From NCBI RefSeq assembly GCF_009793335.1, contig NZ_WING01000001.1, positions 6,696,001-6,760,000 of the forward strand: DNA of 64,000 bases, read 5' to 3'. The translations under genes were made by a program, and so were the position numbers. Below the pieces are notes generated by a model. It saw nothing but the letters and a program-made list of their open reading frames with translations. It was not told where the DNA came from and ran no database searches. Of this stretch, positions 1-10,341 are shown piece after piece. The stretch comes from Actinomadura sp. J1-007. GTDB taxonomy: Bacteria > Actinomycetota > Actinomycetes > Streptosporangiales > Streptosporangiaceae. Each line of letters starts with the position of its first letter. Position 1 is the stretch's first letter.

Positions 1-549
1 GTCCGGGGCGCCCGGCACCGACAGGGACTCCGGCGCGTAGATCGCGCGCCAGCGGACGCCGCGTTCCAGGATCGGGCGCTGCCAGGGGTTGCCGCCCGCC
101 TGCACGTACGGGGGGCGGTCGAACATCAGCATCTCTTCGGCGACCGTCGCCTGGATCTGCGCGAAGCGCCGTCCGGACGCCTCCGCGCCCGCGATCACCT
201 CGACGAGCTCGCCCGGCTGCCGGGCGCGCGCGGACGCCCGGAACCGCTCCATCAGCTCCCCGGTCTCCAGCCGCAGCCGCTGGAGCTGCTCCATCCGGCG
301 GCTGACGAGGATCTCGACGGCCGCCTCCGGCATGGTCGCCGACCAGCGGCGCGGCGTCCCCGACGACCGGCCGACCAGGCCGAGCCGCTCCAGCCGGGCG
401 AGGGGGCGGGCGAGCCGCGCTGGCGGGACGCCGCGGGCGGCGGCGAGCTCGGCGGCGGTGCTGCCGGGCGCGTCGAGAACGGCCTGGTAGACCCGCTCGT
501 CGGCGGCGGAGAGCCCGACGGGCTCGAACAGGTTGGCGTCGTCGCTCAT
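1..549 (-). CDS. TrmB/LuxR-type transcriptional regulator (partial, runs off left edge)
   Basis: About 183 codons are visible from an ATG at 549, preceded by a GGGGGA ribosome binding site. Residues about 12-75 form a winged helix-turn-helix of the TrmB/MarR kind (the stretch around STAAELAAARGVPPARL), followed by an Arg/Glu-rich probable coiled coil. This is the layout of the actinobacterial regulators that carry an N-terminal TrmB-like domain and a C-terminal LuxR helix-turn-helix. The C-terminal part lies outside the window, so the LuxR half is an inference from family architecture. The gene is divergent from the secreted subtilisin gene that follows, with a perfect inverted repeat between them, so it may regulate that protease. 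Confidence 0.72.
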   Translation of the reverse strand, partial: MSDDANLFEPVGLSAADERVYQAVLDAPGSTAAELAAARGVPPARLARPLARLERLGLVGRSSGTPRRWSATMPEAAVEILVSRRMEQLQRLRLETGELMERFRASARARQPGELVEVIAGAEASGRRFAQIQATVAEEMLMFDRPPYVQAGGNPWQRPILERGVRWRAIYAPESLSVPGAPD

Positions 550-571
550 CGTTCCCCCACGCGTGAAGATG

Positions 572-586
572 ATCTACACCGTAGAT
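572..586. promoter_or_regulatory. Inverted repeat between divergent regulator and protease genes
   Basis: ATCTAC-ACC-GTAGAT is a perfect 6-3-6 inverted repeat, 23 nt upstream of the regulator start and about 105 nt upstream of the protease start. Its placement between divergent genes suggests an operator. No factor can be assigned from sequence. Confidence 0.4.
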
Positions 587-690
587 GGCACAAACGTGCC
601 GTTGTCACCAGGTGGACGGGCGAAAACGTCGACAGTGGCGATCTTCGGAACGTAGGACCGGGGGGACACCTGATCTTCGAGGGAGCCCCC

Positions 691-3600
691 GTGACGCCAT
701 CGCGATCCCGCCACCGTCCGAGACCCCGCCTCCGTCCCCCGACCTCGCCCGCCTGCGGCGCGGCGCGGCGGCCGTGCTGCTCGCGGCGGTCCCGGTCACC
801 GTCGCCGTCCCGCGCGCGCTGGCCGGGGAGGGCGGCGACCGGACGACGGACCTGATCATCGAGTTCGCCGCCGCGCCGGCGGCGACCGCCGCGACCGCTC
901 CGGCCGGGCTGCGGGCCGCCGCGGCGCGGCAGGCCGTCGCGGAACGGCGGGGAACGCTGCGGGCCGGGCAGCGCGACCTGCTCGCGAAGGCGAGGTCGCG
1001 GGGCGTCCGGCTGACCGAGAAGCGGTCGTTCACGCTGCTGTTCAACGGCGTGGCGGTGCGCGCCAGGGAACGCGACCGGGCCGCGCTCGCCTCGCTGCCC
1101 GGCGTCGCGGCCGTCCACCCCGACCTGACGATGCGCCGCGCCGACACCGCGAGCAACGAGCTGACCGGCGTGCCGGGCGTGTGGAAGCGCAAGGCGCCGG
1201 ACGGGCGCGGGACGCGCGGCGACGGCACCACGGTCGCGGTGGTGGACACCGGGATCGACTACCGGCACCCGGACCTCGGCGGGGGTTCGGGCAGGGCCGC
1301 AAGGTCGCGGCCGGGTACGACTTCGTCAACGGCGACGGCGACCCGCGGGACGACAACGGGCACGGCACGCACGTCGCCGGGATCATCGCGGGCGACGGCG
1401 GGGTCCAGGGCGTGGCGCCCAAGGCCGGGCTGGCCGCCTACAAGGTGCTGGACGGACGGGGGCAGGGCGCGGAGTCGACCGTCCTCGCCGGGCTGGAGGC
1501 CGCCGCCGACCCCGCCGCCGCGCACCCCGCCGACGTGATCAACATGAGCCTCGGCGCGGCCGGCGACGGCACCGAGCCGATCGGCCGCGCCGCGACCCGG
1601 GCCGCGCAGTCCGGGATCGTGGTGGTCGCCGCCGCGGGCAACGAGGGCCCCGGCGCGCAGACCGTCGGGACGCCCGCCGCCGCGGACGGCGTGATCTCGG
1701 TCGGCGCGAGCACCAGCGGGGTGCGGGTGCCGCGGCTCAGCGTCGTCCGGCCCGCGAAGGAGAACGTCCAGGCGTTCCGCAACGCGCTGTCGGCCGTCCC
1801 GCCCGCGCGCGCGTCGGACGCCGCGCTGCTCGACGGCGGGCACGGCACCGCGGAGGAGCTGGACGGACTCGGCGACGTCAAGGGCGCGGTCGTGCTCGTC
1901 CGCGGCGTGGACGTCACGGAGACCGAGCCCGTCGCGCGCGAGATCGAGAGGCGGGGCGCGCTCGCCGCGCTGTTCGGCGGCGAGGAGAGCTCGGGCCCGC
2001 AGCTCGCGGCGGAACGTTCCGGAACGGCCGCGAAGCCCCCGTCCGGGCCGCCGCGGGACCGCTTCGCCACCGGTGACGGCCGCCTCGGCAGGCTCGTGGT
2101 CCTGGACGCCGACGCGTACGAGACCGCGCACCTGCTGGGCCTGCTCGGCAAGGGGAAGGTCCGGCTGCGGCTGGCGTCCGAGGACGCCACCGACCGGCTC
2201 GCCGACTTCAGCTCGCGCGGGCCGTCCGACAGGTTCGGGACCAAGCCCGACCTCGTCGCGCCCGGCGTCGAGATCCTCTCCACGGTCCCGGACGGCGGGA
2301 CCGAACGGCTGTCGGGCACGAGCATGGCGGGCCCGCACGTGGCGGGCGCGGCGGCGCTGCTGCGCCAGCTCCACCCGGACCGTCCGGCCACCGCGATCGG
2401 CGGCGCGCTCGTCGCGGGCGCGAAGCGGCTGGACGGCCTCGCGCCCGGCGAGCAGGGCGCGGGACGGCTCGACCTGCCCGCCGCCGCCGACGCGGACGTG
2501 ACCGCCTCGCCGCCCGCGCTGTCGCTCGGCCTCGCCGACCTCTCGGGCCGTACGGTGCGCGGGACCGGAACGGTCCGCCTCGCCAACGCGGGGAAGCGCC
2601 GGGCCACCGTCCCGCTGCGCGCACGCGGGTTCGGGAACCGCGCGGACGTGCGGATCTCGCCGCGCACCGTGTCGATCCCGGCGGGACGCAGCGCGGACGT
2701 CAAGGTCACCGTCTCGGCCCGCACGCCGGAACGCGACGCGGACCTGACCGGCTGGATCGAGTCGTCCGGCCGCGTCCGGGTCCGGGTCCCGTACCTGCTG
2801 GCCGCTCGCCACTTCACCGTCCACACCTCGCCCGACCCGAGCGACGGCGCGTCCGAGGCGTTCGTCCACGCCCCGGTCGCGCTCCAGGCGCCGCCCGTCG
2901 TCGCGGTGACCGGCCCCGACGGCCGGACGGCCGAGGTCACGGCGAGGCTCGACCACGACCAGTGGTGGCGGGCCCCGCTGCGCGGCGACCGCGCGGGCAC
3001 GTACCGGGTCACCGCCCGCGGGAGTACGGCGCGGGGCCGCGTGCTCACCGGCGACGCCGCGTTCGAGGTGACGCCCGCCGACGCGCGCGGCGCGCACTGG
3101 GACCCCGTCGGCCCGAACTCCGGCTCCGGCGCGATCGCGACGACGCCGGCGGCGCCCGGCCAGGCCGCGCTGTCCCAGTTCGGCGACTCGGGCGTCTGGC
3201 TGACCACCGACCGGGGCGGTTCCTGGCGGCAGCAGCGCAGGCTCCCCGTCGGCCCGCGCATCGGCGGCACCGGACGGGTCGTGATCGACCCGCGCGACGG
3301 CCGCCGGATGTGGAACGCCGTCAGCTCCGGCTCGTTCACCGCCGGCCAGGTCGATCCCACCTACCAGGGCAAGATCCTGCGCACCGAGGACGGCGGGCGC
3401 ACGTGGACGACCCTGAGGTTCCCCGACGTGGCGGTCGACGGCCTCGTCATCGACCCGTCCGGGACGACCCTGGTCGCGCTCGCGGGCGACGCGTTCCACG
3501 TCAGCCGCGACCGGGGCGCCACCTGGCAGGCCCGCCCGGCGCCGTGGGGCTCGCGGCCGAGCGACCTGTCCATCTCGGGCGGCGCCCTCTTCGTCGCCGC

Positions 3601-4963
3601 GCACGACGGCGTCTGGACGGTTCCGGGCATCACCGGCGACGCGCCGGGCGACGCGCGGCTCGCGCTCGCCGCGCCCGGCACGCGCCACGTCCAGGGCGAC
3701 GGCACGATGGTCGTGACCGATGCCAACAACGGGACCGTGCGGGGCTCCCGCGACGGCGGCGCGACGTGGAAGCAGCTCTACCAGGTGCCGAGGGGCTTCC
3801 CGCAGAGCCTCCGCATCGTGGACGGCGACATCCTCATCGGCTCGTACACCGAGGAGCACGTCGGCAAGGACCACGGCGCCGACTGGACGACGTGGAAGGA
3901 GCCGATCGAGGGGGCCATCGAGAACGACTTCGGGGCCTGGGGGTCCGGCGGCGACCGCGAGACGCTGCTGTCGTCCGAGCGGGCGGGCCTGTTCGCCACC
4001 CGGGACGGCGGCGGCTCGTACACCCGCGTCGGCATCCAGGGGGCGACCGTCCACGACCTCGCCATGGCGAACGGCGCGGACGGCCGCCCGTCGCTCATCG
4101 CCGCCACCGACTTCGACCTCTACCGCACCGCCCCGCCCACCGGCGCCGTCACCGCGCGCACGCGCGAGTGGGGGACGGCGAAGGAGGCGTACTTCGGCAC
4201 GGCCGTCGGGCAGCTCGCCGTCTCGCCCCGCGATCCGCGCGAGGTGTGGAAGGTCGTGACGAGCCCGTCGGTGGACGTGTTCAAGGTCCTGCGCAGCCAG
4301 GACGGCGGCGCCACGTGGAAGCAGGTCGTCCGGGCCCAGGAGACCCCGTACGACCTGCTCGTCCACCCGGCCGACCCGAAGCGGATCGCGGTCCCGTTCA
4401 AGACCCTGCGGGACTCGGGCCTGCTCGCCAGCGACGACGGCGGGGCGACGTGGCGGCGGCTCCTGCACGGCCACGTCTTCACGACCGCCGCGGGCGACCC
4501 GAAGGACCCCCGGCGGATCTGGCTCGGCGACCGCGACGGCCTCTACCGCTCGGACGACGGCGGCGAGACGGTCACCAAGGTGCAGGACGGCCCGGTCACC
4601 AAGGTGTTCACCGACCCGTCCTCGCCCCGCCGGGTGATCGCGGCCGGGGCGGTGATCCGGGTCAGCGACGACGGCGGGCGCACGTTCCGCGAGGCGCGCG
4701 CCGGCGGCCCGCCGATGCGCGTGACCGACGTCGTCGCCGCCCGCGGCGGCGCGCTGTACGCCTCGACGGGCGCGTTCACCGACGCGGGCCTGCTCAAGGG
4801 CGGCCGGGGCGTCCTGCGCAGCACCGACGGCGGCCGTACGTGGGCGAACGTGTCGGGCGACCTCCAGAACACGGCCGTCACCGCGCTCACCGCGACCCCC
4901 GACGGCGCGTGGCTCTACGCGGGAACGCAGGACGGCGGCGTCCACCGCCTCCGCCTCCGCTGA
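691..4963 (+). CDS. Secreted S8 (subtilisin) serine protease with C-terminal Asp-box beta-propeller; two frame breaks
   Basis: The catalytic triad is visible: Asp in VVDTGID (about residue 185), His in GHGTHVAG (about 224) and Ser in SGTSMAGPHVAG (about 544). A protease-associated-type insert lies between His and Ser. From about residue 810 the chain carries many Asp-box (BNR) motifs such as DGGRTW and DGGATW, predicting a sortilin/sialidase-like propeller for substrate or wall binding. The reading frame changes at the G5 run 1281-1285; one extra G joins DYRHPDLGG to FGQGRK. I place the start at GTG 691, behind a GGGAG site. A second missing base in the C5 run 736-740 would then join an Arg-rich n-region to the hydrophobic signal segment AAAVLLAAVP. 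With both repairs the protein is about 1424 aa and secreted. Without them the start is uncertain. It is followed by a strong terminator. Confidence 0.85.
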
Positions 4964-4978
4964 CCCGCGCCCGCTGAC

Positions 4979-5010
4979 GAACGGGCCCCGGACCCCTCCG
5001 GGGCCCGTTC
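4979..5010 (+). terminator. Hairpin terminator after the subtilisin gene
   Basis: A perfect 14-bp stem (GAACGGGCCCCGGA and its complement) with a CCCC loop starts 16 nt after the protease stop codon. There is no long U tract, as is usual in high-GC actinobacteria. Confidence 0.75.
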
Positions 5011-5140
5011 ACGCGTTTCCGCCCGTCCCGCACACCCGTACGCCGGACGAATCGGGCGAACGTGCCCCATCATCGAGAGCGGCGCCCGGCCCCCGCCGCC
5101 CGGGCCGTCCGGAACGTCGCCGAGCCGAGAGGGACCGTCC

Positions 5141-6322
5141 ATGCCGAGTACGCCCGAGAGCACCGAGGTCGCCGTCATCGGAGCCGGCCCCGCCGGGCTG
5201 TCCCTGGCCAACATGCTGCGGCGCGCGGGCGTCTCCTGCGTGGTGCTGGAGGCGCGGAGCCGTTCGCACGTGGAGCGGCGGCAGCGCGCGGGCATCCTCG
5301 AACACGCCGGGGCGCGGGTCTTCGAGGACTGGGGCCTCGCCGACGCCCTGCTGGCGGGCGCGCCCCCGGACGCCGTCGTCGAGTTCCGGGTGGACGGTGA
5401 ACCGCGCTACCTCGACGTTCCCGCGCTGGCGGACGGCCGGACGGGCCGCATCGTGCCCCAGCAGGTCCTCGTCGGACGCCTCGTCGCGACGTTCCTGGAC
5501 GGCGGCGGCGACCTGCGGTTCGACGTGGACGACGTGTCCCTGCACGGCCTGGACGGCGACCGTCCGACGGTCGCCTACCGCGACTCCGGCGGAACCGTAC
5601 GGGAGCTCGCCTGCGACTACGTCGCGGGCTGCGACGGCCACCACGGCGTCAGCCGCGCCGCCGTACCGGAACGGGCCCTGACCACGTACAGCTACGACCA
5701 CGGCATCGGCTGGTTCACCGTCCTCGCCGACGTCCCGCCCGCCCGCCACCCGCTCCTCGCGGTCTCGTCCCACGGCTTCGCCGCGCAGTTCCCGCGCGGC
5801 CCGCAGGCCAGCCGCTTCTACCTGGAATGCGCGCCCGACGACGCCCTCTCCGCCTGGGACGACGACCGGATCTGGGAGCAGTTGCGGCTGCGCCTCGGCG
5901 AGAGCGCCCTGCCGACCGGGGCCATCACCGAGAAGTCCGTCGTGGAGATGCGCAGCTTCGTCGTCGACCCGATGCGGTACGGCAGGCTGTTCCTCGTCGG
6001 GGACGCCGCGCACATCATCACGCCCATGGGCGGCAAGGGCATGAACCTCGCCATCGCCGACGCGAACGTGCTGGCCCGCGCACTGCGCGCGGCCCTGCGC
6101 GACGGCGACGACTCGGCGCTCGCCGCGTACTCGGAGACCTGCCTCGAACGCGTGTGGAACCACCAGGAGTTCTCCCGCTGGATGACGGAGATGCTGCACG
6201 AGTCGGGCGACGACACCCTGGCCGGCCCGTTCCGCCGCCGGCTAGCGAGAGCGCGCCTGGACCGCCTCTTCACCTCCACCCCCGCCGCCCGGGCCTTCGC
6301 CGACCTCATGACGGGCGGCTGA
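5141..6322 (+). CDS. pobA: 4-hydroxybenzoate 3-monooxygenase (flavoprotein hydroxylase)
   Basis: A 393-aa class A flavoprotein monooxygenase. It has the FAD dinucleotide motif GAGPAGLSLAN at the N terminus, the RQRAGILEH segment typical of p-hydroxybenzoate hydroxylase, a DG motif (AGCDGHHGVSR) and the GD motif with LVGDAAHIITPMGGKGMN. The family converts 4-hydroxybenzoate to protocatechuate using NAD(P)H and O2. No ring-cleavage (pca) genes are in the window, so the gene stands alone here. Length and motif order match the family. It is convergent with the following acetyltransferase. Confidence 0.85.
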   Translation: MPSTPESTEVAVIGAGPAGLSLANMLRRAGVSCVVLEARSRSHVERRQRAGILEHAGARVFEDWGLADALLAGAPPDAVVEFRVDGEPRYLDVPALADGRTGRIVPQQVLVGRLVATFLDGGGDLRFDVDDVSLHGLDGDRPTVAYRDSGGTVRELACDYVAGCDGHHGVSRAAVPERALTTYSYDHGIGWFTVLADVPPARHPLLAVSSHGFAAQFPRGPQASRFYLECAPDDALSAWDDDRIWEQLRLRLGESALPTGAITEKSVVEMRSFVVDPMRYGRLFLVGDAAHIITPMGGKGMNLAIADANVLARALRAALRDGDDSALAAYSETCLERVWNHQEFSRWMTEMLHESGDDTLAGPFRRRLARARLDRLFTSTPAARAFADLMTGG

Positions 6323-6372
6323 CCCCGCGAACGCCCCGCCGTCCAGCGCTCGGCGCGCCGAGCCGCCGCGGC

Positions 6373-6903
6373 TCACGCCCTGGAGGGCGGGGCGACCAGC
6401 TCGCCGGCCAGCAGATCCATGAGCAGGCCGTCGTGCCAGGTGCCGTCCGCGCCGCGTTCGTACTGGCGCATGACGCCGACCGGACGGAAGCCGACCTTCT
6501 CGTAGCAGCGGATGGCGGCGGCGTTCGACGCGGCCGGGTCGATCGTGATCCGGTGGTGGCCGTGGTCGTCGAACAGGTGCCGCGCGAGCGCGCCGATGGC
6601 GTCGGGCCCGAGACCCCGCCCCCGCACGGACGGGTCGAGGAAGATGTCGATGCCGGCGTGCCGGTAGTCGGGCTCCTCTTCCGCATGCCACTGGATCAGG
6701 CCGACGGTCCGGCCGCCGTGCTCGATGACCAGCGCCTCGCTCCCGGGATCGGCGAGGTCGCGCGCCATCTCGGCGGCGAGGTCGCCGCCCCCGCGCCACC
6801 ACCGGCGCACCTCGGGCTTCGCGCGGACCGCCGCCAGCACGGCCACGTCCGACTCCACCGGGGCCCGCAACGTCACCGACTCGCCATGAAGTACTTTGCG
6901 CAC
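6373..6903 (-). CDS. GNAT acetyltransferase of the AAC(6')-like (acetyltransferase_8) type
   Basis: About 176 aa from GTG 6903 (VRKVLHGESVTLR). The acetyl-CoA loop RGRGLGPDAI and the motif AAIRCYEKVGF are visible. Overall layout resembles aminoglycoside 6'-N-acetyltransferases and related siderophore-type acyltransferases. The substrate cannot be decided from sequence, and no resistance function is asserted. It is divergent from lon, separated by about 180 nt that include the heat-shock operator, and convergent with pobA. Confidence 0.8.
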   Translation of the reverse strand: MRKVLHGESVTLRAPVESDVAVLAAVRAKPEVRRWWRGGGDLAAEMARDLADPGSEALVIEHGGRTVGLIQWHAEEEPDYRHAGIDIFLDPSVRGRGLGPDAIGALARHLFDDHGHHRITIDPAASNAAAIRCYEKVGFRPVGVMRQYERGADGTWHDGLLMDLLAGELVAPPSRA

Positions 6904-7027
6904 CCCCGACGATATCCGCGGCCGCCACCCCCTTCCCACCGGAGAACGCGGCGGCTCCCCGCCGGAGGACGCGGCGGTGATCGCTGAGAGCGAACGTTGC
7001 TGAGGAAACAAAATCCTGCTCCGTTTT

Positions 7028-7048
7028 CTTGAGTGTGTATGACTCAAC
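7028..7048 (+). promoter_or_regulatory. HAIR element: HspR operator upstream of lon
   Basis: CTTGAGT-N7-ACTCAAC matches the known HspR-associated inverted repeat (CTTGAGT-N7-ACTCAAG) except for the last base. It lies 36 nt upstream of the lon start. In Streptomyces, HspR represses lon together with dnaK and clpB through this element (established knowledge), so heat induction of this lon is expected. Confidence 0.85.
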
Positions 7049-7084
7049 TTGGAGTTGGGTCCCCAGACAGACTTGGAGCTGAGC

Positions 7085-9481
7085 ATGAGCGAGACCCTGA
7101 CGCTGCCGGTGCTGCCCCTGGACGAGGGGGCCGTTCTGCCGGGGATGGTCGTCCCCCTGGACCTCTCCGAGAGCAGCGAGGTGCGCGCGGCCATAGAGGC
7201 GGCCCGCGCCGTGACGCAGAGCCGCGGGCCCGGCATCCGCTCCGCTCAGAAGCCGCGGGTGCTCGTCGTCCCCAGGAACAACGGGCAGTACGCGGGCATC
7301 GGCACCCTCGGCGTCATCGAGCAGGAGGGGCGGCTGCCGGGCGGGGAGCCCGGCGCGGTGGTGCGCGGCGTGTCCCGCGTCCGGATCGGGACCGGGACGA
7401 CCGGCCCCGGCGCGGCGCTGTGGGTCGAGGGCGCCGAGATCGAGACGCCCCCGGCGAACGGCCGCGCCCACGAGCTGGCCAAGGAGTACAAGAGCCTGCT
7501 CAGCGCGATCCTCCAGAAGCGCGGCGCCTGGCAGGTCGTGGACGTCATCCAGCAGATCGACGACCCGTCCGTCCTCGCCGACAACTCCGGCTACGCCTCG
7601 TACCTGAGCGACGAGCAGAAGATCGAGGTGCTGGAGACCGTCGACGTGGTCGAGCGCCTGGAGCTCGTGACCGGCTGGGCCCGCGACCACCTGGCCGAGC
7701 TGGACGTCGCGGAGACGATCCGCAAGGACGTCCAGGAGGGCATGGAGAAGACCCAGCGGGAGTTCCTGCTGCGCCAGCAGCAGGAGGCCATCCGCAAGGA
7801 GCTGGCCGAGCTGAACGGCGACCCGGCCGACGAGGAGGACGACTACCGCGCCCGGATCGAGGCCGCGAACCTCCCCGAGAAGGTCCGCGAGGCGGCCCTC
7901 AAGGAGGTCGACAAGCTGGAGCGCTCGTCGGACGCCTCCCCGGAGGGCGGCTGGATCCGCACCTGGCTGGACACCGTCCTCGACATCCCGTGGAACGACC
8001 GCACCGAGGACTCCTACGACATCAAGGGCGCCCGGGAGATCCTGGACGCCGACCACGCCGGGCTGGACGACGTCAAGGAGCGCATCGTCGAGTACCTGGC
8101 CGTGCGCAAGCGGCGCGAGGAGCGCGGGCTCGGCGTCGTCGGCGGGCGGCGGTCCGGCGCGGTGCTGGCGCTGACCGGCCCTCCCGGGGTCGGCAAGACC
8201 TCGCTGGGCGAGTCGGTCGCGCGGGCCATGGGCCGCGAGTTCGTCCGCGTCGCGCTCGGCGGCGTCCGGGACGAGGCGGAGATCCGCGGCCACCGGCGCA
8301 CCTACGTCGGCGCGCTGCCGGGACGCATCGTCCGGGCGATCCGCGAGGCGGGCACGATGAACCCGGTCGTGCTGCTGGACGAGGTCGACAAGGTCGGCGC
8401 GGACTACCGCGGCGACCCGACCGCGGCGCTGCTGGAGGTCCTGGACCCCGAGCAGAACCACACGTTCCGCGACCACTACCTGGAGGTCGAGCTCGACCTG
8501 TCCGACGTGCTGTTCCTGGCGACGGCGAACGTGGTCGAGGCGATCCCCGGCCCGCTGCTGGACCGCATGGAGCTGGTGGAGCTGGACGGCTACACCGAGC
8601 ACGAGAAGGTCACCATCGCCCGCGACCACCTGCTGCCGCGCCAGCTCGACAAGGCCGGGCTGGAGGCGTCCGAGGTGGCGTTCGAGGACGGCGCGCTGCG
8701 GCTGCTCGCGGCCGAGTACACCCGCGAGGCGGGCGTGCGGTCCCTGGACCGCTCGATCGCGCGGGTGCTGCGCAAGGTCGCGGCGAACGTCGCGCTGGGC
8801 AAGGCGGGCCTGCCGGTCACGGTCGGCCCGGACACCCTGAAGGACTACCTCGGACGGCCGCGGTTCACGCCGGAGGTCGAGCTGAGCAGGTCCGAGCGGC
8901 GCACCGGCGTCCCCGGCGTGGCGACGGGCCTCGCGGTCACCGGCGCGGGCGGCGACGTCCTCTACATCGAGGCGTCGCTGGCCGACAAGGAGACCGGCGA
9001 CACCGGCGTGACGCTCACCGGCCAGCTCGGCGACGTCATGAAGGAGTCGGCGCGGATCGCGCTCAGCTACCTGCGCTCGCGCGGGGCCGAGCTCGAACTG
9101 CCCGTCGGCGACCTGAAGGACCGCGGCGTGCACGTCCACGTGCCCGCGGGCGCGATCCCGAAGGACGGCCCGAGCGCGGGCATCACCATGACCACGGCCC
9201 TCGCCTCGCTGCTGTCGGGGCGTCCGGTCCGTTCGGACGTGGCGATGACCGGCGAGGTCTCGCTGACCGGGCGGGTGCTGCCGATCGGCGGGCTGAAGCA
9301 GAAGCTGCTGGCCGCCAGCCGCCTCGGCATCACGACCGCGATCGTTCCCAAGCGGAACGAGCCGGACCTTGAGGACGTCCCCGAGGAGGTCCTGAAGGAC
9401 ATGACGGTCTTCGCGGTCAGCGACGTCCGCGAGGTGCTCGACCTGGCCCTGGAGCCGGCCAGCACCCCGGTCGCCGTCTGA
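7085..9481 (+). CDS. lon: ATP-dependent protease Lon
   Basis: A 798-aa Lon A-type protease. The N-terminal substrate-binding domain starts at LTLPVLPLDEGAVLPGM. The AAA+ module has Walker A GPPGVGKTS and Walker B VVLLDEVDK. The C-terminal protease domain has the catalytic dyad Ser697 (KDGPSAG) and Lys740 (GGLKQK). The start at ATG 7085 follows a GGAG site; a longer in-frame extension to 7049 overlaps the operator region and is rejected. Lon degrades misfolded and regulatory proteins in the cytoplasm. A HAIR operator sits just upstream and a strong hairpin follows the stop. Confidence 0.97.
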   Translation: MSETLTLPVLPLDEGAVLPGMVVPLDLSESSEVRAAIEAARAVTQSRGPGIRSAQKPRVLVVPRNNGQYAGIGTLGVIEQEGRLPGGEPGAVVRGVSRVRIGTGTTGPGAALWVEGAEIETPPANGRAHELAKEYKSLLSAILQKRGAWQVVDVIQQIDDPSVLADNSGYASYLSDEQKIEVLETVDVVERLELVTGWARDHLAELDVAETIRKDVQEGMEKTQREFLLRQQQEAIRKELAELNGDPADEEDDYRARIEAANLPEKVREAALKEVDKLERSSDASPEGGWIRTWLDTVLDIPWNDRTEDSYDIKGAREILDADHAGLDDVKERIVEYLAVRKRREERGLGVVGGRRSGAVLALTGPPGVGKTSLGESVARAMGREFVRVALGGVRDEAEIRGHRRTYVGALPGRIVRAIREAGTMNPVVLLDEVDKVGADYRGDPTAALLEVLDPEQNHTFRDHYLEVELDLSDVLFLATANVVEAIPGPLLDRMELVELDGYTEHEKVTIARDHLLPRQLDKAGLEASEVAFEDGALRLLAAEYTREAGVRSLDRSIARVLRKVAANVALGKAGLPVTVGPDTLKDYLGRPRFTPEVELSRSERRTGVPGVATGLAVTGAGGDVLYIEASLADKETGDTGVTLTGQLGDVMKESARIALSYLRSRGAELELPVGDLKDRGVHVHVPAGAIPKDGPSAGITMTTALASLLSGRPVRSDVAMTGEVSLTGRVLPIGGLKQKLLAASRLGITTAIVPKRNEPDLEDVPEEVLKDMTVFAVSDVREVLDLALEPASTPVAV

Positions 9482-9498
9482 TCCCGCCCAGCGGAATG

Positions 9499-9543
9499 CG
9501 GAACGCCCGCACCCGGCCCCCGCGGCCCGGTGCGGGCGTTCCG
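9499..9543. terminator. Bidirectional hairpin terminator between lon and a convergent gene
   Basis: A 15-bp perfect stem (CGGAACGCCCGCACC and its complement) lies between the lon stop and the stop of the convergent gene at 9555. It can serve both strands. Confidence 0.8.
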
Positions 9544-9554
9544 CCGTCCGGAGG

Positions 9555-10139
9555 TCAGCGGCAGTGGGACGCGCCCGGCCTCGTCTCCAGGTGCCGCTTG
9601 CCGTGGAAGTAGATGTCGCCGGCGGCGTGGATGCAGTGGCCCCGCGCCGCCTTCCACACCGGCCCGGCGTAGTAGCGGACCTTGCGGTCCTCCGCGGCGG
9701 GCCTGCCGAGGACGTTGCAGGTCGGCGCCGGATGCCTCTGCCTGCACACGGCGAGGAACACGCTCGTACGGAGTTTGACGCCGCGCGTGGCGCCGAGGTG
9801 GTTCATCCGGGCGCAGTTGCGTCCGGCCTTGTGGAAGACGACCAGCTCGGCGACGGCCTTGCCCCTGTAGGTGGCGACCTTCCGGTCGATGAGCCGCCCC
9901 GAGCAGTTGGCCGCCGCTCCCGCGCCTGCCGGCGCCGCGGCGAACGCCTCCGCCTGCGCGGCCGCGCCGCCCTGCGCCGTGCCCGTCCGCGTGTCCGCGG
10001 CGGCCTGCGCGGCGGTGTCCGCCTGCGTCGCCGCGAGCGCGCTCGCCTGCGCGGGCTGGACGGCCAGGGTGAGCGTCGCCGCGCCGGCCGCCAGGCCGAG
10101 CGCCGCTGCCGTGCCGACCTTGAGACTCCTGGTGTTCAT
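9555..10139 (-). CDS. Small secreted Cys-rich protein of unknown function (SapA-like pattern)
   Basis: 194 aa. A clear Sec signal peptide (basic start, then ALGLAAGAATLTLA, with probable cleavage near AQA) is followed by an Ala/Gln/Thr-rich linker and a globular C-terminal domain of about 110 aa with six cysteines, consistent with three disulfides outside the cell. Spacing of NCSG, an internal NCAR and a late HCIH segment recalls spore-associated protein A-like secreted proteins, but the match is by eye and weak. It shares the terminator with lon. Confidence 0.65.
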   Translation of the reverse strand: MNTRSLKVGTAAALGLAAGAATLTLAVQPAQASALAATQADTAAQAAADTRTGTAQGGAAAQAEAFAAAPAGAGAAANCSGRLIDRKVATYRGKAVAELVVFHKAGRNCARMNHLGATRGVKLRTSVFLAVCRQRHPAPTCNVLGRPAAEDRKVRYYAGPVWKAARGHCIHAAGDIYFHGKRHLETRPGASHCR

Positions 10140-10341
10140 GGTTCCTCCCCGAACGGACGGTGCTGTCGATGCCAGATCCTCGAAGACCCGGCCCCTCGCC
10201 CGCGCCGTCCTTCGGCCCAGCCCTAAACAGCCAGGCCAGCCGCCATGGCCATGCGTGTTCGCCCGTTCACAGCGCGTTCAGCGGGCGTTTACGGGATGCT
10301 CGGGGCCGACGGTGGCCTGGGAAGTCTTCGCGGGGGCGGAC

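Noticed and set aside
1259..4945. Very long open frames antisense to the subtilisin gene
   Set aside because: They arise because high-GC genes leave the complementary frames free of stop codons. Composition is Arg/Ala/Gly-rich, no motif is seen, and the plus-strand frame has clear catalytic motifs.
5141..6322. Aromatic-acid catabolic operon or biosynthetic cluster around pobA
   Set aside because: No ring-cleavage, transporter or biosynthetic core genes are adjacent; the gene is isolated between unrelated units.
6373..6903. Aminoglycoside resistance gene
   Set aside because: The GNAT resembles AAC(6')-type enzymes in layout, but the family is broad and substrate residues cannot be judged by eye.
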